Origin: an uncultured Bacilli bacterium
GTDB lineage: Bacteria > Bacillota_I > Bacilli_A > RF39 > UBA660
Assembly (NCBI GenBank): GCA_934098485.1
Contig: CAKOOH010000012.1
Span: forward strand, 1-22,940
DNA length: 22,940 bases
Direction of reading: 5' to 3'
Each line of letters opens with the position of its first letter. Within the stretch, counting starts at the first letter, position 1. The notes beneath the pieces were generated by a model, which saw nothing but the letters and a program-made list of their open reading frames with translations, had not been told where the DNA came from and did not search any database. Made by a program: the position numbers and the translations under genes. Shown here piece by piece: positions 1 through 7,733 of the stretch.

Positions 1-25
1 GGAGCGAAGCCTTATTTAATAAGGG

Positions 26-48
26 AAACGGTAAAAAATAAACGGTAA
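26..48 (+). repeat. Two 9-nt direct repeats beside the tRNA fragment
   Basis: AAACGGTAA occurs at 26-34 and again at 40-48, a 14-nt period. Just to the left (10-24) is a perfect inverted repeat, CCTTATT and AATAAGG around a single T. Short direct repeats near the core are typical arm-binding sites of tyrosine integrases, which would fit an element end, but this is an inference from position only. Confidence 0.4.
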
Positions 49-67
49 TTTAATTTAGGGCTTATTT

Positions 68-112
68 TTCATACCCAGCAGGTCGGGAGTTCAAATCTCT
101 CCGCCGCTACCA
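68..112 (+). tRNA. tRNA-Met(CAU) 3' fragment, probable attachment-site remnant
   Basis: The stretch reads as an elongator tRNA-Met from the anticodon loop to the CCA end. The loop is TTCATAC with anticodon CAT at 70-72, the 3' anticodon strand CCAGC at 75-79, the variable loop AGGTC at 80-84, the T stem-loop at 85-101 with loop TTCAAAT, the acceptor strand CGCCGCT at 102-108, then A and an encoded CCA (110-112). It closely resembles the 3' half of the Bacillus subtilis tRNA-Met as I recall it. The matching 5' half (acceptor near GGCGGYG, D arm, GCTGG just before the loop) is absent from bases 1-67. It is therefore not a complete tRNA. Tyrosine-recombinase elements that integrate in tRNA genes leave exactly such a displaced 3' half, so an integrated element to the left is the likeliest explanation (inference). 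Confidence 0.75.
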
Positions 113-121
113 ATACTAATT

Positions 122-151
122 ACAGAGAATTATCTCTGTTTTTTATTTTTT
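122..151 (+). terminator. Rho-independent terminator after the tRNA-Met fragment
   Basis: ACAGAGA (122-128) pairs with TCTCTGT (133-139) around a 4-nt loop and is followed by a nearly pure T run to 151. It probably was the terminator of the original tRNA-Met gene. Confidence 0.85.
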
Positions 152-167
152 ATATTTCATATGAATA

Positions 168-196
168 TTGTTTTTTTCATCTTCTTGTGCTAAAAT
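168..196 (+). promoter_or_regulatory. Sigma-A promoter of the surface-protein gene
   Basis: TTGTTT (168-173), a 17-nt spacer and TAAAAT (191-196), preceded by TG at the extended -10 position. Transcription would start about 13-20 nt before the ATG at 220. Confidence 0.7.
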
Positions 197-219
197 TCAA
201 ATAGAATAGGAAAGTGTCT

Positions 220-1638
220 ATGAAACATTTAAAATATTTATTATTAATATTATTTGTAATTCCTCTTAGTGTTCATGCTGATAACATCGGTTTAACTTGC
301 CCAACCACTAAAATTAGATCTGGTGCTGAATTTACTTGTACTATATTTGGTCCTGAATACTGCTCAACTTTTACTGCTGATTTAATTTTACCAGAAGGTT
401 TTTCCTATAAAAGTGGTTTAGCAGGAGATAATTATACTTTTAATAAAAACAATAATACCCTAAGTTTTGAAGGAACTGGTTTACATAGCCGTGTTGTTGG
501 TATTATTACGCTAACTGCTCCCGTTATTAGCTCTGAAACCAAATATAATATTTCTCTAGAAAACATAAAATTTAAATATACTACATCTGATACATCTTAT
601 ACTAATCAAGATACTTTAAAAAGAACTGTTACTGTGTTAAAAGGCAAAAATAGTAATACAACATCACCTACAACTAATACAACTACAGTTACTAATAGTA
701 AATTTACTTTAAAAGTTGCTGATGGTGTAAATGAAAACCAAAATTTAACATGTGAGGTAAGTAATAATAAAACTTGTGATATCGACTTAAGTAATTTAAC
801 TATTCCCTCTAAAGAAGGCTACATTTTTAATGGCTGGTCAAATGAAAAAGATTGCACTGTCGGAATAAAAAATAAATATACACTAACTAAAGATGAAACT
901 ATTTATGCCTGTTTTAAAGCATCCGAAAGTAACACACTTTACTTAGATACTCTTACAGTAAATGGTAATCCTATTGAAGAATTTAGCAAATTTAAAACCG
1001 ACTATACTTTAAATTATGATGTAGTTGACACCTATAAAATTGAAGCAACCGGAGCAGATAAAGATGTTAAAATTGAAGTAAATGCTCCCGAAAAATACGT
1101 AGCAGGAACTAATGTTGTTACTATTACATTAACTAAAAATGAATTAAAAACTATTTATACCATTAATATAAATATTGGCTCTAATAAACCTATATCTAAA
1201 ACTATTTTAAAAGAACTTACTATAGATGGCTTTAATCTTAACTTTAACCCCGAAATATTTAATTACAATTTGAAAGTAAGTCATAAAACTAATGAATTAA
1301 ACGTCAATGTTAAAACATCTGATGAAGATGTATCTTATATAATTAATGGTAATAAAGAAATTAAAGATGGAAGTAAAATAATTATAACCGTATTCGACAA
1401 CGAATCAAATACTAGTGAATATACGATTTTAATAGAAAAACCAACATTAATTGAAGAATATAAAAATTATTTAATTGCGTTAGGTGTTATCATTTTTTGC
1501 TTAATTGTTTATTTTATAGTAGGTACTAAAAAACATAAATTTGGTAAAAAAGCAAATGAAATTAAACCACCTAAAAAGGAACGTAAGAAATTCAAAAAAA
1601 CAAAAAAGAAAGAAAATATCGAAACCTTAGATTTATAA
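220..1638 (+). CDS. Cell-surface protein with two cadherin-like beta-sandwich domains and a C-terminal membrane anchor
   Basis: A 472-residue exported protein of unknown function. It has a Sec signal peptide (about residues 1-21, ending near VHA). After it comes a beta-rich, cohesin-like region with three cysteines (to about 130), then a Thr/Asn-rich linker. Around residues 160-235 is a segment like the Listeria-Bacteroides repeat (FNGWS..., YTLTKDETIYACF). Two copies of a cadherin-like beta-sandwich domain follow (about 240-318 and 328-405; LDTLTVNG and LKELTIDG openings). One transmembrane helix (about 416-435) leads to a very basic Lys-rich cytoplasmic tail. There is no LPXTG motif, so the protein is held by its own helix. 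An upstream GTG at 214 is in frame, but the Shine-Dalgarno AGGAAAG (208-214) overlaps it and suits ATG 220. It has its own promoter and terminator, so it is probably monocistronic. Domain names are from pattern recognition; a role in adhesion or envelope contacts is inference. Confidence 0.8.
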   Translation: MKHLKYLLLILFVIPLSVHADNIGLTCPTTKIRSGAEFTCTIFGPEYCSTFTADLILPEGFSYKSGLAGDNYTFNKNNNTLSFEGTGLHSRVVGIITLTAPVISSETKYNISLENIKFKYTTSDTSYTNQDTLKRTVTVLKGKNSNTTSPTTNTTTVTNSKFTLKVADGVNENQNLTCEVSNNKTCDIDLSNLTIPSKEGYIFNGWSNEKDCTVGIKNKYTLTKDETIYACFKASESNTLYLDTLTVNGNPIEEFSKFKTDYTLNYDVVDTYKIEATGADKDVKIEVNAPEKYVAGTNVVTITLTKNELKTIYTININIGSNKPISKTILKELTIDGFNLNFNPEIFNYNLKVSHKTNELNVNVKTSDEDVSYIINGNKEIKDGSKIIITVFDNESNTSEYTILIEKPTLIEEYKNYLIALGVIIFCLIVYFIVGTKKHKFGKKANEIKPPKKERKKFKKTKKKENIETLDL

Positions 1639-1668
1639 ATTAGGTAAATAACACCTAATTTTTTTTAT
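1638..1668 (+). terminator. Rho-independent terminator
   Basis: AATTAGGT (1638-1645) and ACCTAATT (1653-1660) form an 8-bp perfect stem with a 7-nt loop, followed by a T run. It separates the surface-protein gene from the recombinase gene. Confidence 0.85.
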
Positions 1669-1671
1669 CCG

Positions 1672-1680
1672 TGTTATAAT
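1672..1680 (+). promoter_or_regulatory. Extended -10 promoter of the xer-type gene
   Basis: TGT followed by consensus TATAAT (1675-1680), with no good -35. The start of transcription would fall near 1687, leaving a leader of only about 9 nt before ATG 1696. Confidence 0.6.
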
Positions 1681-1695
1681 ATAAATGTGATCAAT

Positions 1696-2583
1696 ATGAA
1701 AGATACAATAAATGAATTTCTCGATTATATTTCTTACGAAAAAAAGTATTCTGATAATACCGAACTAAATTATGAAATAGATTTATACCGTTTTGATGAA
1801 TATTTAAAAATGAATCATAAAAATTATTTAAAAATTAAATATGAAGATGTAAGTAACTTTATTATAACCTTACAAAAATCAGGATATAAAAGTACTTCTA
1901 TTAATCGCACCATTAGTACTTTAAGAAGTTTCTATACATATTTAGAAAAAGAAAAAATAATCTCAAGTAATCCTTTTAATTTAATAAGTAATTTAAAAAC
2001 CGATAAAAGATTACCCAACTATTTTAAATACAATGAATATTTAGAAATGATAAATACTTTATCTGATAGTCCCTTAGATATTCGTAATCGTTTAATTTTA
2101 GAACTTTTACTAGCAACTGGTATGCGTGTAAGTGAATTATCAAATATTAAAATAGACACAATTGATTTTAATAATAATGAAATAAAAGTTCATGGTAAAG
2201 GCAATAAAGAAAGAATCGTTTTTTATGGTTCTTATGCTAAAGATGCTTTAGATAATTACCTTTATAACAGTAGAAATATTTTACTAAATGGAAAAGAAAG
2301 CGTCTTTTTACTTGTGAATAATAATGGTACTCCTTTAACTTCTAGAGGTATTCGTTTGATAATTGAAAATATTGTTAAAAAAGCATCTATTCATTCTAAA
2401 ATTACCCCTCATACTTTTAGACATACTTTTGCTACAATGTTACTAAATGAAGGATGCAACATTAAAAGTGTGCAAGAACTTCTTGGTCATGCATCTTTAA
2501 ATACCACTGGAATTTATACCCACTTAACTAATGAAGAAGTGCGTAAAGTTTATTTAAATGCCCATCCAAGAGCAAAAAAATAG
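1696..2583 (+). CDS. Tyrosine recombinase XerC/XerD type
   Basis: A 295-residue site-specific tyrosine recombinase, full length for XerC/XerD, which resolve chromosome dimers at dif. The N-terminal SAM-like DNA-binding domain covers about residues 1-95. The catalytic domain carries the expected set: Arg144 (GMRVSEL), the GKGNKER lysine (about 169-171), His239 and Arg242 (HTFRH), His265 (LLGHASL) and the nucleophile Tyr274 (IYTH). An earlier in-frame GTG at 1687 exists, but ATG 1696 with GTGATC just upstream is preferred. I cannot tell XerC from XerD by eye. Its length and similarity to housekeeping Xer proteins, and its own promoter behind a terminator, argue that it is chromosomal rather than the integrase of the suspected element at the left edge, though this is not proven. 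Confidence 0.9.
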   Translation: MKDTINEFLDYISYEKKYSDNTELNYEIDLYRFDEYLKMNHKNYLKIKYEDVSNFIITLQKSGYKSTSINRTISTLRSFYTYLEKEKIISSNPFNLISNLKTDKRLPNYFKYNEYLEMINTLSDSPLDIRNRLILELLLATGMRVSELSNIKIDTIDFNNNEIKVHGKGNKERIVFYGSYAKDALDNYLYNSRNILLNGKESVFLLVNNNGTPLTSRGIRLIIENIVKKASIHSKITPHTFRHTFATMLLNEGCNIKSVQELLGHASLNTTGIYTHLTNEEVRKVYLNAHPRAKK

Positions 2584-2603
2584 TAGTATAAAAACATCTT
2601 TTT

Positions 2604-2612
2604 TGATATAAT
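2604..2612 (+). promoter_or_regulatory. Extended -10 promoter
   Basis: TGA followed by consensus TATAAT (2607-2612), about 24 nt before the ATG at 2636. No clear -35. This would transcribe the small membrane-protein gene and probably ppdK behind it. Confidence 0.55.
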
Positions 2613-2635
2613 TTTTTTGTTAGGGTTGATTTATT

Positions 2636-3322
2636 ATGAAAGAGGATAAAGACATTATTTTATTAAGTAAAATTATTATTGTAGTTCTTATAATTATTAG
2701 TTCAATCATTATTTTATCGTTAGTTAAATATATTTTTACAACAGATAAGTATGGTTATGATTTACCTAAAGAACCAAATCAAAGTATAGACTCAGAAAAT
2801 TATCAAAAACTATCTTCTATTGAAAGAATTAAATACAATGAAAATTTAGCAAGTAAACCTTTTTTAACCGCACTTAATAATTCTGTAACAAAGTATATTG
2901 ATAATAATAATGAAGACTTACTTAAAAACGACGAAACCTTATTTAAATTCGTTTATAGTTACGCTTTTGCCGAGAATAGTAAAAACATATCTCAAGAAAT
3001 ACTTGATGATACTGCTAATAAGTTATTTAATCGAACTATCCCTATGGAAACTTTAAATAATTACATAAAAGAAGATAATAATTATTCTTATGATGTAAAT
3101 CCTAACTACGAATATTGCTTAAAAGCGTATAAAGTAAAACAATCCGAAAATGAGATAAATATAAAATTAGGTGTTATAAACTACAATGCCATCATTTGTG
3201 GCAGCGATTACACTGATTATAATATTGATACATTTTTAAAAGAAGCAATACTTATTATCGATAAAAAAGATAATAATTATTATATAAATAAATTAACATT
3301 TATAGAAAAGGAAAGTGATTAA
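2636..3322 (+). CDS. Membrane-anchored protein of unknown function
   Basis: A 228-residue protein that I do not recognise. A short charged N terminus is followed by one strong hydrophobic helix (about residues 9-33, rich in Ile) and then a hydrophilic, Asn/Asp/Lys-rich domain with two cysteines (in YEYCLKAY and AIICGSD). The topology suggests a single-pass protein with its C-terminal domain outside. The Shine-Dalgarno region is AGGGTTGAT about 5 nt before the ATG. The stop codon ends one base before the ppdK start, so the two genes are almost certainly cotranscribed. I see no functional link to PPDK. Confidence 0.75.
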   Translation: MKEDKDIILLSKIIIVVLIIISSIIILSLVKYIFTTDKYGYDLPKEPNQSIDSENYQKLSSIERIKYNENLASKPFLTALNNSVTKYIDNNNEDLLKNDETLFKFVYSYAFAENSKNISQEILDDTANKLFNRTIPMETLNNYIKEDNNYSYDVNPNYEYCLKAYKVKQSENEINIKLGVINYNAIICGSDYTDYNIDTFLKEAILIIDKKDNNYYINKLTFIEKESD

Positions 3323-3323
3323 C

Positions 3324-5960
3324 ATGACAAAATTTGTTTATTTATTTAGCGAAGGTAATGCAAGCATGCGTAATCTTTTAGGAGGTAAGGGTGCTAACTT
3401 AGCCGAAATGACCAATATTGGTTTACCCGTTCCTCAAGGATTTACTATTACTACTGAAGCATGTACTAAATACTATGAAGATGGTCGTACCATTAATGAA
3501 GAAATTGAAGGGCAAATTAACGAATATATCGTTAAAATGGAAGAAATTACTGGTAAAAAATTTGGCGATAAAGAAAATCCATTATTAGTTTCTGTCAGAA
3601 GTGGTGCCAGAGCCAGTATGCCTGGTATGATGGATACAATTCTTAATTTAGGTTTAAATGAAGAAGTAGTAAATGTTCTTGCTGAAAAATCTAATAATCC
3701 TAGATGGGCTTGGGACTGCTATCGTAGATTTATTCAAATGTATTCTGATGTTGTTATGGAAGTAGGTAAAAAATACTTTGAACAACTAATCGATAAGATG
3801 AAAGAAGAAAAAAATGTTAAATTAGATGTTGAACTTAATGCTGATGATCTAAAAGAATTAGCCAAAGAGTTTAAAGAAGAATATAAATCTAAAATCGGTG
3901 AAGATTTCCCTGATGATCCAAAAGAACAATTAATGGGCGCTATTAAAGCCGTATTTAGATCTTGGGATAATCCTCGTGCTAATGTTTATCGTCGAGATAA
4001 TGATATTCCATATTCATGGGGAACTGCTGTTAATGTTCAATCAATGGCCTTCGGTAACATGGGTGATGATTGTGGAACTGGCGTTGCCTTTACAAGAGAC
4101 CCTGCAACTGGCGAAAAAGGACTATTTGGTGAATTTTTAACAAATGCTCAAGGTGAAGATGTTGTTGCGGGTGTTAGAACTCCAATGAAGATATCTGAAA
4201 TGGCTGATAAATTCCCAGAAGCCTTTGAAGAATTTAAAAAAGTATGTACTACTTTAGAAAATCATTATCGTGATATGCAAGATATGGAATTTACTGTAGA
4301 ACATGGTAAATTATATATGCTTCAAACAAGAAACGGTAAAAGAACTGCTCAAGCTGCTTTAAAAATAGCTTGTGATTTAGTTGATGAAGGTATGCGTAGT
4401 GAAGAAGAAGCCGTATTAATGATTGATCCAAGAAACTTAGATACACTATTACACCCTCAATTTGATAGTAAGGCCCTAAAAGCTGCTACTCCTGTTGGTA
4501 AAGGCTTAGGTGCATCACCTGGTGCTGCTTGTGGTAAAATTGTTTTTACTGCTGAAGATGCTGCTACTTATGGTATCGGTGGAAAAGGGGAAAAAGTTGT
4601 TTTAGTTAGACTTGAAACTTCTCCAGAAGATATTACTGGTATGAAAGCCGCTCAAGGTATTTTAACTGTTCGTGGTGGTATGACTAGCCATGCTGCTGTA
4701 GTTGCTCGTGGTATGGGTACTTGCTGTGTATCTGGTTGTGGTGACATTATTATGAATGAAGCCAAAAAAGAATTTACTTTAGCCGGCAAAGTATATCATG
4801 AAGGAGATGTAATATCTATTGATGGTACGACTGGTAACATTTATGATGGAGCTATTCCAACTGTTGATGCTACTATTGCTGGTGAATTTGGCCGTGTTAT
4901 GGCTTGGGCTGATAAATACCGTAAATTAGGTGTTAGAACCAATGCCGATACTCCAAAAGACACTAAAAAAGCTATTGAATTAGGTGCTGAAGGAATTGGC
5001 CTTTGCCGTACTGAGCATATGTTCTTTGATGAAGAAAGAATTTTTAACTTAAGAAGAATGATTTTATCTGAAACTGTTGAAGATAGAGAAAAATATTTAA
5101 ATTTATTAATTCCATATCAAAAGAATGACTTTAAAGAAATGTATAAGGAATTAAAAGGTTTACCAATGACTGTTCGTTACATCGATCCGCCACTTCATGA
5201 ATTTATTCCTAAAACAGAAAGTGAGATGGCCGAACTTGCATCTTCAATGGGAATAACTGTTGAACATATCATTGATGTATGTAATGAACTACATGAATTT
5301 AACCCAATGATGGGTCACAGAGGTTGCCGTTTAGCTGTAACTTATCCTGAAATTGCTAGAATGCAAACTCGTGCTTTAATGGAAGCAGCCATTGAAGTTC
5401 ATGAAGAAGAAGGATTTGATATTGTACCAGAAATTATGATTCCTCTTGTTGGTGAAGTTAAAGAATTAAAATATGTTAAAGATATCGTAGTAGAAACTGC
5501 TGAACTTGTTAAAAAAGAAAAAGGTTCTGATATGAATTATCATATTGGTACTATGATTGAAATACCTAGAGCTGCATTAACTGCTGATGATATAGCCAAA
5601 GAAGCAGAGTTCTTCTCATTTGGTACAAACGATTTAACTCAAATGACATTCGGTTTTTCAAGAGATGATGCTGGTAAGTTCTTAGGCGCTTACTATGAAA
5701 AGAAAATTTATGAACAAGATCCATTTGCTAAATTAGATCAAGTTGGTGTAGGACAGTTAGTTAAGATGGCTGTCGAAAAAGGTAAATCAACAAGACCAAA
5801 TATTAAACTTGGCATTTGTGGAGAACACGGTGGAGATCCATCAAGCGTAGAATTCTGTCATAATATAGGATTAACATATGTTTCTTGCTCACCATTTAGA
5901 GTTCCAATTGCCCGTTTAGCTGCTGCACAAGCCGCAATCAAAGCAGAAGCAAATAAGTAA
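3324..5960 (+). CDS. ppdK: Pyruvate, phosphate dikinase
   Basis: An 878-residue cytoplasmic enzyme interconverting pyruvate + ATP + Pi and PEP + AMP + PPi. In anaerobic Firmicutes it often works in glycolysis in the pyruvate-forming direction or in gluconeogenesis. The domain order is classical. The N-terminal ATP-grasp nucleotide-binding domain (about 1-340) opens with GGKGANLAEM. The swivelling phosphohistidine domain carries the catalytic His456 in GGMTSHAAVVARGMG. The C-terminal TIM barrel (about 530-878) binds PEP/pyruvate, with active-site Cys832 in GICGEHGGDP. These positions are within one residue of my memory of the Clostridium symbiosum enzyme (His455, Cys831). ATG 3324 follows AGGAAAGTGATT, a strong ribosome-binding site; an upstream in-frame start is less likely. 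No PPDK regulatory kinase/phosphatase gene is visible nearby. Codon use is more regular than in neighbours, as expected of a highly expressed gene. Confidence 0.97.
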   Translation: MTKFVYLFSEGNASMRNLLGGKGANLAEMTNIGLPVPQGFTITTEACTKYYEDGRTINEEIEGQINEYIVKMEEITGKKFGDKENPLLVSVRSGARASMPGMMDTILNLGLNEEVVNVLAEKSNNPRWAWDCYRRFIQMYSDVVMEVGKKYFEQLIDKMKEEKNVKLDVELNADDLKELAKEFKEEYKSKIGEDFPDDPKEQLMGAIKAVFRSWDNPRANVYRRDNDIPYSWGTAVNVQSMAFGNMGDDCGTGVAFTRDPATGEKGLFGEFLTNAQGEDVVAGVRTPMKISEMADKFPEAFEEFKKVCTTLENHYRDMQDMEFTVEHGKLYMLQTRNGKRTAQAALKIACDLVDEGMRSEEEAVLMIDPRNLDTLLHPQFDSKALKAATPVGKGLGASPGAACGKIVFTAEDAATYGIGGKGEKVVLVRLETSPEDITGMKAAQGILTVRGGMTSHAAVVARGMGTCCVSGCGDIIMNEAKKEFTLAGKVYHEGDVISIDGTTGNIYDGAIPTVDATIAGEFGRVMAWADKYRKLGVRTNADTPKDTKKAIELGAEGIGLCRTEHMFFDEERIFNLRRMILSETVEDREKYLNLLIPYQKNDFKEMYKELKGLPMTVRYIDPPLHEFIPKTESEMAELASSMGITVEHIIDVCNELHEFNPMMGHRGCRLAVTYPEIARMQTRALMEAAIEVHEEEGFDIVPEIMIPLVGEVKELKYVKDIVVETAELVKKEKGSDMNYHIGTMIEIPRAALTADDIAKEAEFFSFGTNDLTQMTFGFSRDDAGKFLGAYYEKKIYEQDPFAKLDQVGVGQLVKMAVEKGKSTRPNIKLGICGEHGGDPSSVEFCHNIGLTYVSCSPFRVPIARLAAAQAAIKAEANK

Positions 5961-5972
5961 AAAATGTAATTA

Positions 5973-6030
5973 AAACTAGAGTTATCGTGAACTAATATAT
6001 TGACTAGTTCAGTTATCTTCTAGTTTTTTA
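5973..6030 (+). terminator. Long two-part terminator after ppdK
   Basis: AAAACTAGA (5973-5981) pairs with TCTAGTTTT (6020-6028), and inside it GAACTA (5990-5995) pairs with TAGTTC (6006-6011), with a T run into 6030. Confidence 0.8.
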
Positions 6031-6032
6031 TT

Positions 6033-6060
6033 TGTTTGTTATTTTAAGACAATTATAATA
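6033..6060 (+). promoter_or_regulatory. Promoter of the S41-like gene
   Basis: TTGTTT (6033-6038), a 16-nt spacer and consensus TATAAT (6055-6060). It gives a leader of about 130 nt before the start codon at 6199. Confidence 0.5.
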
Positions 6061-6150
6061 TAATGATGTAAGAGAAAGTTATAGTATATTTAGGATTATA
6101 AGTTTTCTTATGAATTTGTCATTAATTATAGAAAAATATAAAATGAAAGG

Positions 6151-6185
6151 AATCAATTAAAAAAGATTAATTCTTTTAATTGATT
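6151..6185 (+). promoter_or_regulatory. 12-bp leader hairpin between Shine-Dalgarno and start codon
   Basis: AATCAATTAAAA (6151-6162) is perfectly complementary to TTTTAATTGATT (6174-6185), with an 11-nt loop. The only Shine-Dalgarno-like sequence, AAAGGA, ends at the 5' base of the stem, and the start codon of the downstream gene is 13 nt after the 3' base. It could be an operator, a folding switch or a stem that brings the binding site close to the ATG. It is not a typical terminator, because no T run follows. Confidence 0.55.
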
Positions 6186-6198
6186 ATAAAAGTAAAAA

Positions 6199-7371
6199 AT
6201 GATTAGTATTAAGTATCAAAATATTTATAATCAGTTTATTCAAAATTATAAAAAAATACATATAGATCCCTATCATGAAATTAGTGAGGATGAAATAGCT
6301 AGTATTTATAACGAATTAGTAAATTCGATGGATATTACTGATGATTATACTTTTTATTATTTTGTGAATTATATTATTAAAAGACTAAATGGAAAAAGCG
6401 ATGCTCATACAAAGTTAGATATGGTATCTATAATACCAATAAACTTTAAATTATTTGATGATGCCGTTATTGTTAATTACCCAGAAGAATTGAAAGGTGC
6501 TAGTTTAAAGGCTATTAATGGAGTTGACATCATTCAAATTCTTAATGAAATGGACAATATTCTTACTTATGGCACTACAGGTAAAAGAAGATTTGAAATA
6601 GAGAAGGGGTTATTTAATAGATATACAATGTTTAGTTTACCATCTTTAAGAAATTCTGAAGGACTTTCTTATGAATTTGAGACTTTAGATGGCCATATTA
6701 TTACTAAAAAATTTGGCCGAAAAATAAATGAGTTAGATGGAAAAATATTTGATTATGATAAATTCTTATATGGTGATCCTGCTACTTACAAAATTATAGG
6801 TGATATTTTGGTTTATAGACATAGTTCAGTTCAATCAAAATTCGAAGGAAAAATTAAAGAATCCGTTGATATTTTAGAAAAGGAAGATTTATCACATATT
6901 AATACAATTATAATTGATTTAAGAGGAAATACTGGTGGAGATTCGGGGTTAAATAAATTTCTAATTGATTTTTTGAAGAAACACGCTGATAAGAAACTTT
7001 TATGTTTGACTGATTACAGAGTTTTTTCAGCTGGTAGATATGCACTTGGTGATCTAATTAAACTCGGAGCGGTTACTATAGGAGAAGAAATAAGCACGCC
7101 AATAAATTGTTTTGGTAATAGTAATTGGGTTCTATTTGATAAATATAGTTTTTCTATTTCTGGATGCTATTTCAATCCATTTATTAATTATTTTGCTAGA
7201 AGTAAAGAAGATTTTGCAGAAACTAAAACTGTTGAATTATTGAAGCCAGTTATTTTTAAACCTGATGTTTATATTAAACAAAGTAAAGAAGATTTTATAA
7301 ATAGTAAAGATACAGTTTTAAATTATGCACTTAATTTTGGTAAAGAAAAGTCAATTAGTAAAAAAATATAA
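6199..7371 (+). CDS. S41 (tail-specific protease) family-like protein, cytoplasmic
   Basis: A 390-residue protein with no signal peptide or membrane segment. The C-terminal half carries the S41 core: the conserved strand IDLRGNTGGDSG (about 239-250) and the putative nucleophile serine in YRVFSAGRYA (about 272-281), followed by the LGAVTIGEE strand. The Lys of the CtpA-type GEKT motif is replaced (GEEIST), as in S41 members that do not use the Ser-Lys dyad, so activity is uncertain. No PDZ domain is obvious; the N-terminal 190 residues are unassigned. There is no good Shine-Dalgarno directly before ATG 6199 (see the hairpin feature). The gene sits alone between the ppdK terminator and a non-coding region, facing the sporulation genes, so context gives no substrate. 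Placement in the family is moderately sure; the function is unknown. Confidence 0.75.
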   Translation: MISIKYQNIYNQFIQNYKKIHIDPYHEISEDEIASIYNELVNSMDITDDYTFYYFVNYIIKRLNGKSDAHTKLDMVSIIPINFKLFDDAVIVNYPEELKGASLKAINGVDIIQILNEMDNILTYGTTGKRRFEIEKGLFNRYTMFSLPSLRNSEGLSYEFETLDGHIITKKFGRKINELDGKIFDYDKFLYGDPATYKIIGDILVYRHSSVQSKFEGKIKESVDILEKEDLSHINTIIIDLRGNTGGDSGLNKFLIDFLKKHADKKLLCLTDYRVFSAGRYALGDLIKLGAVTIGEEISTPINCFGNSNWVLFDKYSFSISGCYFNPFINYFARSKEDFAETKTVELLKPVIFKPDVYIKQSKEDFINSKDTVLNYALNFGKEKSISKKI

Positions 7372-7564
7372 TAAACTATTCCAAACTAAACTGATTTTGG
7401 TTTAGAGAATATTCAATAATATTAATTAAAAAGAACTAAGAGAGCTTAATGCAAAACTTAGATAATATTATATATTTTTGAAAAACTACAATTTATTTAG
7501 CTTTTTTGTCAATTTTTAGCATAAATATAATAATTAGTTAACATACTTCAAGTGTATACTATAT

Positions 7565-7593
7565 TTGACATTTTCATAGAATTTTAGTATATC
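7565..7593 (+). promoter_or_regulatory. Promoter-like sequence before the tandem-repeat RNA
   Basis: Consensus -35 TTGACA (7565-7570), a 17-nt spacer and TATATC (7588-7593; four of six match). Transcription would begin near 7600 and read into the two tandem repeats. The bases from the end of the S41-like gene (7372) to here hold no gene that I can support. Confidence 0.5.
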
Positions 7594-7625
7594 TATATTA
7601 TATTAATGAAATGTAGCAATAGGAA

Positions 7626-7723
7626 AATGTTTTTCGCTTCTGGATGGTGCGAATAATAAATGATTCCAGTCGGCAATGTTTTTCGCTTCTAGGTGGTGCG
7701 ACTAATAAATGATCCTGGTTGAA
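7626..7723 (+). repeat. Two tandem 49-nt repeats
   Basis: Copy one is 7626-7674 and copy two 7675-7723; the first five bases of a third copy (AATGT) follow at 7724-7728. The copies share the opening AATGTTTTTCGCTTCT and the middle TAATAAATGAT. Most differences fall in the two strands predicted to pair (7640-7644 with 7665-7669; 7689-7693 with 7714-7718) and at the 3' end. The unit length is not a multiple of three, and there are no spacers, so it is neither a protein repeat nor a CRISPR array. Confidence 0.85.
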
Positions 7724-7733
7724 AATGTAGAAT

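Noticed and set aside
1..112. Group I intron in the tRNA-Met anticodon loop, or a tmRNA 3' end
   Set aside because: A group I intron must end in G directly before the 3' exon, but the bases just before TTCATAC are TTATTT with the nearest G eight bases upstream. The acceptor, variable loop and CAT loop match tRNA-Met, not the tmRNA ending.
1696..2583. The Xer-type recombinase as integrase of the element at the left edge
   Set aside because: It lies on the wrong side of the tRNA terminator, has the length and motifs of housekeeping XerC/XerD, and lacks the N-terminal arm-binding domain expected of island integrases.
7372..7420. Hairpin behind the S41-like gene
   Set aside because: The arms pair imperfectly (ATTC/AAAC with GTTT/GAAT and bulges) and no T run follows.
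7626..7728. CRISPR array
   Set aside because: The units are directly adjacent with no spacers, and the variation is concentrated in paired positions.
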